Positions 29,001 through 37,320 are shown, counted from the first letter of the stretch. The stretch is 64,000 nt of DNA from Balneolaceae bacterium (GCA_007134695.1 SLKI01000020.1:1-64000), one strand, 5' to 3'. Notes: generated by a model from the sequence alone, not told the origin. A program made the numbers and translations.

Positions 29001-30300
29001 GGGTTCCCAGGCCGGCTACGCCGGCAGCTCCCAGCTTTTTGATATGGTGGGACTGACTGATACATTTTCACCTTCATTCCTCTATCGAATCGGATATCAA
29101 AACAGGATTTCCCGGGAACGGCTAATTGAAAATGTTAGCGATGCTACCATCCAGCTGCCCGCAACCAACACTTTCAGAGATGATTTTCGCCTCCAGACGA
29201 GCATGCTTCCTTTCAGCAACTTCAGTATCGACATCAACTGGGAGACCGGATGGGATGAACGTGAGTCCGAGTCGATTCTTCTCGATCCCGATGGGGAAAT
29301 TTCGTCTGTTCGAAGCGCATCGGGCAATATCAGTTCATCTGTTTGGGCTTTTGGCGGAGGTTACCGCGACTTGTTTGAGAAACAGCTTCAAACGGCATTT
29401 GACGATATTGTCGCTTCCAGCGATACCATCAGTGACCACCGCGGGAATATGGACGGCCGTACGATCCTCAACCGGGTAACATTGCAGGAGGATTTTCGCA
29501 GGGCGTATCTCGGCCCCGGCCGGAGCGCAACCGGAGAGCGAGGTTTTACACCTTTCCCGATGCCGAACTGGAGAATCAACTGGACCGGAATTGAAGAACT
29601 TATTCCCTATCTGGGACGATATATGGAACGGGCGTCGATAACTCATGCATATTCCGGCAGTTATAGAATGAGCTGGACATTCAATAGCAATGCCGGGCCG
29701 CTTCCGCCGCGTCGGGTTGGATCCTATGTTATCGTCGATGAGCGGCCAGAATATGAGCCTTCAACTATCAATGTTGAACGAACATTTTCTCCGCTGCTTC
29801 AATTCAATGTGACCTGGAGCCAGTCTTTGAGAACCCAGTTCGGATATGAGTATAGTAAATTGACGAGCTTTGCTCTTTCCAATATCAACGTGACCGAACG
29901 GGTTTCGAAAGGCTTGACCTTTTCAATGACCTATTCAATGAGAAACTTTCGTCTCCCTTTCTTTCGACAGTTGACTAATGTACTCGACGTCACCGTCAGC
30001 GGCCGGGTGATTGAGGATACGGAACAACGATTTATGCTCGACTCGGATATCGAACGGGCTCTCACAGCAGGTCCGGACGAGATTGTCAAGGATCCGTCTC
30101 TCTATTCGATTTCGCCAAGACAACCTTCGGGGCAGCGGAGAATCAGTGCATCGACCAATGTAGGGTATCGTTTTTCCGATACAGTACAGGCCAATTTTGA
30201 ATATGCGTTCGGTCGGGTCCTTCCGAAATCTTCCCGGACGTTTGATCGGACTACGCACGATATACGGTTCAATATCCGGATCAACTTTCAAGCGGGGTGA
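23035..30300 (+). CDS. sprA: SprA, outer-membrane translocon of the type 9 secretion system
   Basis: A 2421-residue protein, close to the 2403 residues of Flavobacterium johnsoniae SprA. A signal peptide (to about residue 31, ending GLSAQ) is followed by the repeated SprA N-terminal architecture, in which aromatic and Asn/Asp-rich beta strands alternate. Typical stretches are TIFGRPEVNLRVSGVANMNV, RIEYENQDL, RGLSYIDDFEGS and NEEQSIVLDVQNLGPG-like segments. The last 700 residues are strand-rich and end with IRFNIRINFQAG, as expected for the giant barrel. SprA moves folded cargo with a C-terminal sorting domain to the surface. The start is a GTG. The gene is not beside its usual partners and stands between lptF-lptG and rsmI-lnt. 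No cargo with a T9SS sorting domain was seen in this window. Confidence 0.93.
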   Translation: MNPNRSCITIAGAVVVGLLLALCFSAGLSAQNAVSADSDTIDIEQTGPETLKRGIWPYSHRWIVSRPWFEPVPRLQFVRLSEEVIRVERLPSGNFLAEHLLHNIPIRLPGIYTFEEYQEISKRHHKIENWQMLIAEFRETEEVDRGLLDFRFTVPGGRESAFTTIFGRPEVNLRVSGVANMNVGASIQQTADPALPPDQQTRVDPTFDQNLQLNIQGTVGDKLTISTDWDTERAFDYQNRLHIAYEGYEDEIIQSVELGNVSMQTGNTLIRGSGSLFGIKSVADLGALRLTSVLSQQKGESRAETITGGSQERQINIRPADYENDRHFFIDFYTRQEFERSMANPQQRLQTLQISEVNLWLMRDQVQAEEGARQAVALTEYGVVQNPDGSYAPPDNRFDRFDQQEIEGLRDPSIGVSASDFGLEDPRDFEEGYFTRLEEGVDYRIDPASGFVSLERTLGSRDVLAISFTYVNELGETVSVGDVNQGGSGRIFLKKLRASNQSTDHKAFPLTMRNIYSLGATNLTRDHLDIELQYTEGNVAQNRLPGRSTTIMQDLGLDRVDAQGALEPDNQIDFGTGTLNASTGRIIFPYLEPFGSRLEEVLTEAGAGDAELDRLVYRELYRERQRNAERSSKNQFYRFDGVVKGGAQENFTLDIALVEGSVRVFANGTELQEGIDYQVDYSFGSITILNDRYIAPGQEIRIEYENQDLMAIEQKTFTGLRAEYTVNNDLHIGGTYFRYNERPLDDKIRIGDEPISNMVIGFDANARFDAPFLTSALNALPLLSTREPSEFEFSGEFAQLRPGVAQTRAVRRAIRNDELHSDEERGLSYIDDFEGSAITINMRNPTRWHLAAAPAVVPGYDADAIYFNEPLAPPATSPLEVQADRNDLRSKFSWYTIPRNIRSILEGVEFTPESRQVRVNDVFPGRETYNPQEEIISTLDLFYDPTRRGPYNYNMDLPRLLEEEPDRTWGGMTAVIPSGQEDFTQNNVEFLEFWVQPLLPDGREPGAADLADYDGKIYIDIGTVSEDVVPNARLNTEDGLAHNPDLLIPDRPDNPRSYISSNPPPPEGEFSTADRELEDVGLDGLPSTGGFNGLNEQTVFADFISRMRELYGADSAEYRAIADDPSNDNYLFYGESAMEGMPLHERFHRMLGYYEGNTPLDQSDRRAVTNRPNTEGLVNPARVELNNAYFQYEIEFNPADVSRINAGGGKTFIEDRVPGSRPVDRWYQVRIPLEEFKRKVGQIEDFQDISYVRIWMSGYKKPFTLRFATLEFVGSQWQHSEQINEESDPSASLRVSTVNIEENANRRPVPYRQPLGSIRAQDRGTQLQSLQNEQSIVLDVQNLGPGNLQMVRRNFPGGLNLLHYSNMRMFVHGEGFEERGEAELVMRFGNDLENNYYEYRQPVTPTDINYPFQEYDQGAGARLEEEAEQVWLYDENSMNIVLRAFNQLKQLRNQEAPDDPTQVYERFDLLEDSVPGAVIAIKGNPSLDRITQVGMGVRNPYDATNPESRGRPSLNAQFWLNELRVSGFDNESGWAANAKSTLKLADFATINSNISRQTDSFGALDSRLGQRRLSDELAYDVNSTFNLDRLIPDRYGWTIPLTLTTRSSTVTPRYLPNEGDIRLSDFEQAIRARAGLTESQQDQLIDERVREIQTFRRSYSVNLTNLNKRDSRSRISRYTLDNTTLNYVYNTSRARNPQYQMQDGWNFTTSARYSINFRNVRHARPFAFGEGITFLDRLSRFEIALMPSNVTTSIRMNRTYEERRRRIFDEDAPMDPLQQTHNFTYNTTLGFGYNPIRSITTGFQAQGGFDLSRIGVRDAGLTGIDSTATEPVPTFRVLEQLLTDSEISPRRSSYQEDYSGSWRPNFGRFRPISWMNYSLQYSGGYRWENSPFESNLGARVSNNFRLDHNLRLEVRSLLDRWSFYTGLRDADREDARRRDARNDLPGENGDQPEGDLYGVGDHLRYAGRRVLLGLMSFQNFQLTWNDAKTGSQAGYAGSSQLFDMVGLTDTFSPSFLYRIGYQNRISRERLIENVSDATIQLPATNTFRDDFRLQTSMLPFSNFSIDINWETGWDERESESILLDPDGEISSVRSASGNISSSVWAFGGGYRDLFEKQLQTAFDDIVASSDTISDHRGNMDGRTILNRVTLQEDFRRAYLGPGRSATGERGFTPFPMPNWRINWTGIEELIPYLGRYMERASITHAYSGSYRMSWTFNSNAGPLPPRRVGSYVIVDERPEYEPSTINVERTFSPLLQFNVTWSQSLRTQFGYEYSKLTSFALSNINVTERVSKGLTFSMTYSMRNFRLPFFRQLTNVLDVTVSGRVIEDTEQRFMLDSDIERALTAGPDEIVKDPSLYSISPRQPSGQRRISASTNVGYRFSDTVQANFEYAFGRVLPKSSRTFDRTTHDIRFNIRINFQAG

Positions 30301-30315
30301 GGGAGTGAACTATAA

Positions 30316-30360
30316 GCTGACGGCTGAAAGGTGAAGGGGCTTATAGCTGAAAGCTGAAAG
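30316..30360. repeat. Degenerate 7-mer repeat between sprA and lnt
   Basis: Six 7-nt units run between the convergent genes: GCTGACG, GCTGAAA, GGTGAAG and GGGCTTA, then after two bases GCTGAAA twice. The GCTGAAA word also appears in the inverted repeats at 19450-19648. It looks like a dispersed simple intergenic repeat rather than a terminator, since no stem with a T-run is present. Confidence 0.5.
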
Positions 30361-30432
30361 TCTGCTGGTTTCCAGTGGTCTGTATTTCTTGCCTTTTGAG
30401 GGCTTTATGAACTGATAGCGCACTTAACTGCC

Positions 30433-31983
30433 TTATCGCTCCCGTTTTATATAGAGCAACAGCAAAGTGATAGCCGCTCCCAGTAGCATCAGGCCGTTGA
30501 ATGCCATACCGTGACGGGCAAAAAAGGTCAGCTTTTCCGTAGGATAGATCGTATGGGTGAATCCGGTTCGAACCCAGTAATCGGTTTCGACTTTTACGCT
30601 TCCATCCGGTGCAATGATTCCGGAGATACCGTTATTCGCACTTCGAGCGACCCATTGGCGAAATTCGATAGCTCGAAGCCGTGCATAGGCAAAATGCTGA
30701 ACATGGCCGCTGGTTTTACCCCACCAGCCGTCATTAGTAATGATGGTTAGAAACCCGGCGCCATTGCGAACAAATTCTCCGGCCCACTGGGGAAATACCG
30801 AATCGTAACAGATCAGTGCCGGCGTTTTATAATCTCCGATCTGGAAGTTGTTCGCATCCAGTCCTATTCCATATCCGGCGACCTCACCCCAGCTGATCCA
30901 ATCCAGTCGATCCAGTCGGTTAAACGTTTCAACAAATGGGAAGCGTTCGACGACGGGAACGAGCTTGTTCTTTTTATAGATATTCATCAGGCCCGGACGA
31001 TCGTAGTGGAAGGCCGCATTGTAGACATTAAAACTTCGGTTCCCGAACCTGCCGCGTACGACCGGTGGGGGGGGCACATTTTCATAATTGTCAATAAATC
31101 CGGCTCCAGTAATCAGTTGAGTATTCCATCGGACCAGTGAGTCCCGGATCTGTTCGTTGAATCGGTTTTGAACCGGAATTGCGGTTTCAATGGCATTTTC
31201 AGGCCAGATGATCAGATCCGTATCATCGGTTCGTATGGAATCGGAAACTTCCATCAGCAGCTGAATCACTTTGTCGGTACTTTCAAGCCCGCCATAATCC
31301 AGATAGGAGTCGAGGTTGGGCTGTACGATTGCAACATTCAATTCGCCGGAGGGTTCTTCCTGCCAGGTGGCCCAGGAGATGAGTGAGAGCAGCGGAAAGA
31401 GAAGAAACAGGGTTGTGGTCCAAACAAAATGGTTTCGATTCGGGATAGAGATCATCTTCCAGGCGGCTGTGGATACGGCGATAACCCAGAAACTGATTCC
31501 AAGAAATCCCGTATATGAAATGTACTGAATGATCATGGTAGCGTTTGACCATCCGTTTCCGAGGGAGAGCCAGGGCCAGGCCAAATCCCATTGATGATGC
31601 AAAAACTCGTAGCTGACCCAGACGGACCCTGCAAGGAGTGCGGTCCAGAGAAGATGAAGCCTCAATTGCATCAACTTCCGGATCGCCAGAAGTGGTAACA
31701 CCATTAGAAAACTGTTAGCGAGGATCGCCGCCACTCCTCCGCTGATGGTCGCCATCATCAGCCAATAGGTGGTGATGATATTCCAGATAACAAAGCTGAC
31801 ATAGGATTTTATAAACAGATCTCGCCATCCATCGCTCAGTTCCGCAAGTCTGAACAGAAAGATGAAGGCGACAAACTGAAGTATCGGCAGGTCGACCGGC
31901 GGCCAGGAGAGCCCCAGCAATATGCCGGCCGTAATAGAGAGTGACCAGGGTTGATTCCAAAAATAGGTGAACTTGGATTTCAT
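30433..31983 (-). CDS. lnt: Apolipoprotein N-acyltransferase (Lnt)
   Basis: A 516-residue inner-membrane enzyme that adds the third acyl chain to lipoproteins. About seven membrane segments occupy the first 210 residues. The nitrilase domain begins near NVAIVQPNLDSYLDYGG. Catalytic residues are at the expected spacing: Glu in IIWPENAIETAIP (about 262), Lys in YKKNKLVPVVERFPF (about 337) and Cys in PALICYDSVFPQW (about 391). E. coli has 267, 335 and 387. The motif usually read as C-Y-E is C-Y-D here. A last membrane segment precedes the stop. It overlaps rsmI by 4 nt. Confidence 0.93.
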   Translation of the reverse strand: MKSKFTYFWNQPWSLSITAGILLGLSWPPVDLPILQFVAFIFLFRLAELSDGWRDLFIKSYVSFVIWNIITTYWLMMATISGGVAAILANSFLMVLPLLAIRKLMQLRLHLLWTALLAGSVWVSYEFLHHQWDLAWPWLSLGNGWSNATMIIQYISYTGFLGISFWVIAVSTAAWKMISIPNRNHFVWTTTLFLLFPLLSLISWATWQEEPSGELNVAIVQPNLDSYLDYGGLESTDKVIQLLMEVSDSIRTDDTDLIIWPENAIETAIPVQNRFNEQIRDSLVRWNTQLITGAGFIDNYENVPPPPVVRGRFGNRSFNVYNAAFHYDRPGLMNIYKKNKLVPVVERFPFVETFNRLDRLDWISWGEVAGYGIGLDANNFQIGDYKTPALICYDSVFPQWAGEFVRNGAGFLTIITNDGWWGKTSGHVQHFAYARLRAIEFRQWVARSANNGISGIIAPDGSVKVETDYWVRTGFTHTIYPTEKLTFFARHGMAFNGLMLLGAAITLLLLYIKRER

Positions 31984-32663
31984 TCGCTGTAGGTTTTACC
32001 TGAAATTACAATGACAAATTCGCCTTTTATCGATGTGCGCTCTTCCCAGGAGGTCAGAAGCTTGCCAACGGCTCCTCGTTGTATCTCCTCATGTTTTTTT
32101 GTCAGCTCCCTGGCTATACAGATGAGGCGGTTTTCGCCGGCCGCATCCCGTAATTGCCCGAGAGCCTTGATCAGACGATACGGACTTTCGTAGAGAACTG
32201 TGGTAACCTCTCTGTCGGCGATCTCCTCAAACCTCGATTTACGACCCTTTTTTGGGGGGAGAAAGCCTTCGAAGAGGTAACGGTCACTCGGCAGGCCGCT
32301 GGCAGCCAATGCGGTAGTACAGGCGTCCGGGCCGGGAATGACGGATACTTTGTGTCCGGCTTGATGAGCCCGGCGGGTGGCCAGAAATCCCGGATCGGAA
32401 ATTCCAGGCATGCCCGCATCCGTAATCAATGCGATATCCAGACCTTTGTTCAGCATCTCTGCAAGTCGTTCTACCTGTTTGTGTTCGTTGTGCTGGTGAA
32501 AGGGAAAAAGCGACTTTTCGATTCCGTAATGGTTCAGCAAAATGGAGGAAGTTCGGGTATCTTCACAACCGATGCGATCGACTTTCTGCAGTGTATCGAC
32601 CGCACGACTGGAAAAATCCTCCAGATTTCCTATTGGTGTGGCAACGATATAAAGTGTAGACAC
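31980..32663 (-). CDS. rsmI: 16S rRNA (cytidine1402-2'-O)-methyltransferase (RsmI)
   Basis: A 227-residue tetrapyrrole-methylase-fold enzyme that 2'-O-methylates C1402 of 16S rRNA using SAM. Motifs are the N-terminal LYIVATPIGNLEDFSSRAV, CEDTRTSSILL, ALITDAGMPGISDPG, VIPGPDACTTALAASGLPSD and FEGFLPPKKGRK. It lacks the C-terminal extension of the 286-residue E. coli protein, a common short form. The start is GTG 32663. The stop overlaps the lnt ATG. Confidence 0.94.
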   Translation of the reverse strand: MSTLYIVATPIGNLEDFSSRAVDTLQKVDRIGCEDTRTSSILLNHYGIEKSLFPFHQHNEHKQVERLAEMLNKGLDIALITDAGMPGISDPGFLATRRAHQAGHKVSVIPGPDACTTALAASGLPSDRYLFEGFLPPKKGRKSRFEEIADREVTTVLYESPYRLIKALGQLRDAAGENRLICIARELTKKHEEIQRGAVGKLLTSWEERTSIKGEFVIVISGKTYSE

Positions 32664-32702
32664 AATATCGGATTTAACGATTCATTGAACTAACGCCGGA
32701 AA

Positions 32703-32756
32703 AACCGTTTTCTGTTGATTCCGGAAAATTTGTCGGTAATTACATAAAAAACGGTT
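32703..32756. repeat. Perfect 9-bp inverted repeat between rsmI and a VOC gene
   Basis: AACCGTTTT at 32703-32711 and AAAACGGTT at 32748-32756 are perfect reverse complements separated by 36 nt. They lie in the 213-nt divergent gap, 40-93 nt upstream of the rsmI start. The arrangement could be a two-half-site operator or a chance A/T-rich palindrome. No T-run suggests a terminator. Confidence 0.35.
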
Positions 32757-32876
32757 CAAAGATAAGATCAAAAACTCTTAGTTTCTTCCTTTTGCCGGAA
32801 CTTCGGCATGTGACGGTTCGTAGATCAATTTGCCGACAATTGACATATTTTGAACGCTGACCAGAATTAACTCATT

Positions 32877-33269
32877 ATGAAAAATTTTAAACCAACAGGA
32901 ATAAATCATTTGACGATTCGGGTCAACGATATCAGTCGGGCGGAGGAGTTTTATGGTTCTGTCCTTGGTTTTGAGCAGGTCCGCAAAATGGGCGAAAGTA
33001 TGACGGTGTACCGAATTGGATCAGAAGATACCCTTGTTCTTGTTGAAGCGGAAACTGGTTATGACCCCTCTTCCAGAGACTTTCGGGTTGACCATATCGG
33101 TTTTTATCTTGAAAGTCCGGAACAGGTTGATGAAATGGCAAACTATCTTCGTGAACATGAAGTGACCATTCTCAGCGGGCCGGCCAATCGGAAAAAAGGG
33201 CGATTTCTCTTTGCCTCCGACCCCGACGGCAACATGTTCGAGTTTTTCTATGAAGAAAAGGACAACTAA
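32877..33269 (+). CDS. Single-module VOC family protein
   Basis: A 130-residue glyoxalase/bleomycin-resistance-fold protein. Likely metal ligands are His in INHLTIRV (near residue 10), His in VDHIGFYL (near 73) and Glu in NMFEFFYEE near the C-terminus. The order ISRAEEFYGSVLGFEQVRK and ASDPDGNMFEF is standard for the family. Substrates in this family range from methylglyoxal adducts to antibiotics, so the function cannot be assigned. It is not a paralogue of the two-module dioxygenase at the left edge beyond the fold. grpE follows 105 nt downstream. Confidence 0.82.
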   Translation: MKNFKPTGINHLTIRVNDISRAEEFYGSVLGFEQVRKMGESMTVYRIGSEDTLVLVEAETGYDPSSRDFRVDHIGFYLESPEQVDEMANYLREHEVTILSGPANRKKGRFLFASDPDGNMFEFFYEEKDN

Positions 33270-33374
33270 AATTGCGAAACATTGGCAGGAACATTCCGTT
33301 AATTAATAATGGCATGATCATTGTTGGGCGAACTGTGATGGTCAAGCTGAAAAGAAATGACTTGAAATAACAAT

Positions 33375-34058
33375 ATGACTACAGACAATTCGAAAAATCA
33401 GGAAGTAAAAGATCAACATGATGATTCGGCTTCGGCAGGTGAAGAGCACGAACCGGGTCTGGAAGAGAATGAAACCGGGGTAGCTGAACAGTATTCGGAA
33501 AGCCTGACTGCCGATGAATTAAAAGAGAAGTCCAGAGATGATCTCATCGATCAGGTACTGGAACAGTCAGAATTGATTCGTGCACTTAAAGATCAGATGG
33601 CAGAGCTTGATCAGCATATTGAAGAGCTCAACGACAGTAACCTGAGAAAAGCGGCAGAGCTGGACAACTTGCGTAAACGTGTCAATCGCGACCGGGCTCA
33701 AACTTATGAAGCTTCAAGAGCTGCGGCGGTTGAAGCCTTTCTGCCGGTCAACGATGATCTGATCCGAACGCTTAAAGCGATTGAGGAGACAGATGGCTCC
33801 ACGTCGTTGAAGGAATCCGGAATTGAAGATGGAGTACGCCTGGTTGCCGAGAAATTTGAAGAGGTTTTGCGTCGCTACAATGTCGAACGGATCGATCAAA
33901 CCGGTGTGCCGTTTGATGTAGATCTGCATGATGCGATGCTTCGCCAAAAACCGGAAGATGAGGAAATAGATAGCGATATCGTTCTCGAAGTACTAGAAAA
34001 CGGCTATCGGATGGGGGATCGGACGATTCGTCATGCGAAAGTGATCGTCAGTGAATAA
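33375..34058 (+). CDS. grpE: Nucleotide exchange factor GrpE
   Basis: A 227-residue DnaK nucleotide exchange factor. The N-terminal 50 residues are acidic and disordered. A coiled coil spans about 55-110 and contains NLRKAAELDNLRKRVNRDR. The beta-wing domain ends with the family signature VLENGYRMGDRTIRHAKVIV. It lies 44 nt upstream of dnaJ and is probably co-transcribed. There is no hrcA upstream, and no CIRCE operator was found in the 105-nt gap. Confidence 0.95.
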   Translation: MTTDNSKNQEVKDQHDDSASAGEEHEPGLEENETGVAEQYSESLTADELKEKSRDDLIDQVLEQSELIRALKDQMAELDQHIEELNDSNLRKAAELDNLRKRVNRDRAQTYEASRAAAVEAFLPVNDDLIRTLKAIEETDGSTSLKESGIEDGVRLVAEKFEEVLRRYNVERIDQTGVPFDVDLHDAMLRQKPEDEEIDSDIVLEVLENGYRMGDRTIRHAKVIVSE

Positions 34059-34102
34059 AAGAAGTCAGTAGAAGTAATTTGTAATCGAAGTGACAGGACG
34101 TT

Positions 34103-35278
34103 ATGTCGAAACGAGACTATTATGAAATATTAGGGGTTGACCGAAACGCCAGTGACGGTGATATCAAGAAAGCTTACCGAAAGCTGGCAATGAAATACCA
34201 TCCGGACAGAAACAAGGGTGACGATGAAGCGGCCCGAAAATTCAAGGAGGCGGCTGAAGCATATGATGTACTTCGGGATCCGCAGAAAAGGGAGCGTTAT
34301 GACCGATTCGGCCACTCCGGAATAAATGGCGGCTCGGGATTCGGTGGTGCTGGTGATTTTGAAAATGTGAATTTTGAGGACATTTTCAGCCGATTCAGCG
34401 ATATCTTCGGTGGAGATATTTTTGGCGGCGATCCTTTTGGCGGGTCTGCTCGCGGCCGGAGCCGAAGAAAACGGAGTACGGGTAAGCCGGGAAGTGATAT
34501 GAAGTTGTCGGTTTCACTTACGCTGGAAGAGATCGCTATTGGAACCGAGAAGACATTAAAAGTAAAAAAGTTTGTCAAGTGTGGCGAGTGCAGCGGAAGC
34601 GGCGCTGCAACCGAGTCGGATTTCCAGACGTGCGGTACCTGTAACGGGATGGGCGAAGTCCGTCAGGTCTCCCGAACCATGTTTGGGCAGTTTGTCAATG
34701 TACAGGCTTGCCCGGAGTGCCAGGGGGAGGGCCGCATCATCAAGAATAAATGTAACGTCTGCCGTGGAGAAGGCCGTGTAAAAGGGGAGGAGAAAGTGAA
34801 ACTTAATGTTCCTTCAGGTGTCTCTAACGGGAATTACATCACTCTCCGCGGTAAGGGTAATACCGGAATCCGAGGGGGGAACCCCGGAGATCTGATCGTG
34901 CTCATTGAAGAGGAGGAGCATGAAGAGTTTGAGCGGGATGACCATGATATCTACTACGATTTGATGCTGAGTGTTCCGGAAGCTGTCCTGGGTACTGAAA
35001 AGGAGGTCCCTACACTCAAGGGAAAAGCGAAGATCAAGATTGAGGGCGGGATTCAGCCGGGCAAACTGCTTCGGATGAAGGGCCGCGGTATTCAGGGGCT
35101 GCACAACTCCGGAACGGGCGACCAGTATATCCGGGTTGGCGTTTATATTCCCAAAGAGCTCACTCGCGAGGAGCGCAGACATGTAGAGGCGCTAAGAGAC
35201 GGAGAGCATTTTGACGTGGAAAATGCCAAAAACCGGGAGAAAGGATTCTTTTCGAAAATCAAGGATATCTTCGCCTGA
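34103..35278 (+). CDS. dnaJ: Chaperone DnaJ
   Basis: A 391-residue class A J-protein that stimulates DnaK. The J-domain (about 4-68) has the HPD signature in [11 protein letters not shown] Gly/Phe-rich linker (about 72-115) contains [12 protein letters not shown]. The zinc domain (about 150-220) has four CxxCxGxG repeats: [24 protein letters not shown] and CNVCRGEG. The C-terminal substrate-binding domains follow. dnaK is not adjacent. An AGGA precedes the ATG. The stop is only 5 nt from the stop of the convergent TPR gene. Confidence 0.96.
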   Translation: MSKRDYYEILGVDRNASDGDIKKAYRKLAMKYHPDRNKGDDEAARKFKEAAEAYDVLRDPQKRERYDRFGHSGINGGSGFGGAGDFENVNFEDIFSRFSDIFGGDIFGGDPFGGSARGRSRRKRSTGKPGSDMKLSVSLTLEEIAIGTEKTLKVKKFVKCGECSGSGAATESDFQTCGTCNGMGEVRQVSRTMFGQFVNVQACPECQGEGRIIKNKCNVCRGEGRVKGEEKVKLNVPSGVSNGNYITLRGKGNTGIRGGNPGDLIVLIEEEEHEEFERDDHDIYYDLMLSVPEAVLGTEKEVPTLKGKAKIKIEGGIQPGKLLRMKGRGIQGLHNSGTGDQYIRVGVYIPKELTREERRHVEALRDGEHFDVENAKNREKGFFSKIKDIFA

Positions 35279-35283
35279 CCTGC

Positions 35284-37308
35284 CTAGGGATCCCGGGCAA
35301 TTTCTCTGGCTTCCTCGCTTCTGCCTGCTCTGTGAAGTGCATCGACAAGATAGTCCTTGAAAATCGGGTCCGATCCTGCTTGTGAGTGGTATCTGACTAG
35401 CCACCTGTCAATTAACTGATCCAATGTGCCGTTCATACGATTCAACCGGATTAATGCACTGTATATTTCCGGGGATGGATCTACACTATTGGCCCTCTCG
35501 TACCACAAGATCGCTTCTTCGAACTCTTCCCGGCTCTCTTTGATCTCTGCAATGGCTATCAATATCGACCTGTTGTCTGAAGCGACATCTACTCCATTTT
35601 TATAAAAAGCCAGTGCCCTGGATTGATCAAATTCCTGATAAAAATTTCCGGCCATTTCATAAATATCCGGGAATTCAGGATGTTGCTCGTTTAAGCTCCA
35701 TACTAACTGTTCAAAAGATTTTTTCGGCAAAGCTTGTTTCCCAAACTCATAAAGATCCCACAAGGATTTTTGCAGGTCTTCAAGCTGTCTATCCTTCGGA
35801 TAAAATGAATATTCTTGCAGATAGGATGTTTGCTGCATGGCAATCTGAGCCTCTATAGCCATAATTTCTTTACGAGTTTGAATGTTATGAATGGATTTGC
35901 TGAAAGCGTTTAGCCATTCATCCCTGTTTTCAGCTTTTTGCGGATTTCTTTGAAGCAACTGCAGATACGCTTCCGGCCAGTTTGCTCCTGCATCTATCGC
36001 TTGATGATAATAGGTCTCGGAAGCACTCTTATCTCCGAGGTTATTCAAAGCTCTTGCTTTCAAAATCAGGGCTATAGAATCGTCCGGGGTGGTCGTGAGA
36101 TATTCCGAAAAATGTGAAAGTGCCAAGTCCGGCCGATCTTTTTGGGAGGCGATTTTTCCCAGTTTTTTCTCAATTTCCCGATCTGCATGACGATCTTCTA
36201 CCTCGCTTAACTCCCTGTAAGCTTCTTTCTTCTTGCCCTCTTGAAACAACAGAGCAGCTTTTGGATGTACGACATCAAAGATAGATCCCTTCTCAATTTT
36301 CAAAGAGTCATAAACGGCAATCGCGCGGTCGATATTCCCATTCAGCTGGTGGGCTTGTGCCATCTCGAGATGTAACTCTTGTTGTTCAGGAAACTGTTCC
36401 TTCATCTTTTCAAGCAGAGCGATGACACCCTCATAGTTCCTTGTGCGATAGTTCAGGTCGAGCAGAAAGTCGTAAATTCTTTTTTCATCAGGATATCGAT
36501 CCAACAATTCATAAAATAGTTCACTGGCCTCTGGTAATCGGCCGGTTTCGATCAAAAGCTGACCGTAAATCAGTGCATTGTTGAGATCATCCGGGTTTTG
36601 CTGGTAAAGCTCACGGTAGTTCTCCCGCACCTCTTCAACTCTGCCCATCTCAAAAAGAGCCTGGTTTCGAAGTGTCGAGAGCTGTTGATCGGACTGCAGA
36701 CGGGAGGAAAGTTGGCGGTAGGCCTGATTCAGGGAGTCGTAATCTTCTGCCATCAAATAGGCATAAAATAAACTTCTGTACACCTCCACATTTTCGGGCA
36801 GCCACTCCTGAGCCTCTTTAAAATTATAAATGGCTGATTCATAATCGGAAGTATCAAGATAGTCCCTGCCAACGATGAGGTGTAACCGCCCTTTAAGTTG
36901 GTAAAGTTGCTCTTTTGAAATGCGTTCTGATTTCAGCAAGCCGGACTCTGCATCAATAATGGTTGTTTCGAGCAACTCCAATGCTTTATCAGGCTGGCTG
37001 ATTCCGGCTTCTACTTCCAAAACTCTCAAGTCCAAACTTTCCGGAAACTTTTCAACAGCTTTGCTTATCCAGTCAAGTGCAATGTCTCTTTGACCTTTGT
37101 TCAAAAAACTGGTGATCAAAATCTGATAAGCCCCTTCATTTAGGTCATACTGAATTATAAGAGGCTCCAGCAGCCGGATTACTTCATCATATTCTTCGTT
37201 TTCGAAATGCGTTGTAATTCTATCCAGTTGTCGGTTTTCACTCAATTGAGCCAGAGAACCGGCTGTTATACTAAAACAGAGAAGTAATGTTATAATGAAC
37301 TGCTTCAT
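35284..37308 (-). CDS. Exported TPR protein, last gene of the giant-surface-protein operon
   Basis: A 674-residue protein with a Sec signal peptide (to about residue 20, ending GSLAQ) and tetratricopeptide-like helical repeats along most of its length. Examples are SAIYNFKEAQEWLPENVEVY, ALIYGQLLIETGRLPEASEL and AILWYERANSVDPSPEIYSAL. There are no membrane segments, lipobox or enzymatic motifs, so it is probably a soluble periplasmic scaffold. It starts 12 nt after the FN3 gene. TPR proteins often hold assembly machinery for surface structures in this phylum; a role in export or assembly of the giant protein is inference. Confidence 0.85.
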   Translation of the reverse strand: MKQFIITLLLCFSITAGSLAQLSENRQLDRITTHFENEEYDEVIRLLEPLIIQYDLNEGAYQILITSFLNKGQRDIALDWISKAVEKFPESLDLRVLEVEAGISQPDKALELLETTIIDAESGLLKSERISKEQLYQLKGRLHLIVGRDYLDTSDYESAIYNFKEAQEWLPENVEVYRSLFYAYLMAEDYDSLNQAYRQLSSRLQSDQQLSTLRNQALFEMGRVEEVRENYRELYQQNPDDLNNALIYGQLLIETGRLPEASELFYELLDRYPDEKRIYDFLLDLNYRTRNYEGVIALLEKMKEQFPEQQELHLEMAQAHQLNGNIDRAIAVYDSLKIEKGSIFDVVHPKAALLFQEGKKKEAYRELSEVEDRHADREIEKKLGKIASQKDRPDLALSHFSEYLTTTPDDSIALILKARALNNLGDKSASETYYHQAIDAGANWPEAYLQLLQRNPQKAENRDEWLNAFSKSIHNIQTRKEIMAIEAQIAMQQTSYLQEYSFYPKDRQLEDLQKSLWDLYEFGKQALPKKSFEQLVWSLNEQHPEFPDIYEMAGNFYQEFDQSRALAFYKNGVDVASDNRSILIAIAEIKESREEFEEAILWYERANSVDPSPEIYSALIRLNRMNGTLDQLIDRWLVRYHSQAGSDPIFKDYLVDALHRAGRSEEAREIARDP

Positions 37309-37320
37309 CGAACGGCAAGA

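Noticed and set aside
33270-33374. CIRCE or sigma-32 heat-shock control site before grpE
   Set aside because: No TTAGCACTC/GAGTGCTAA pair was found and no convincing heat-shock promoter is visible.
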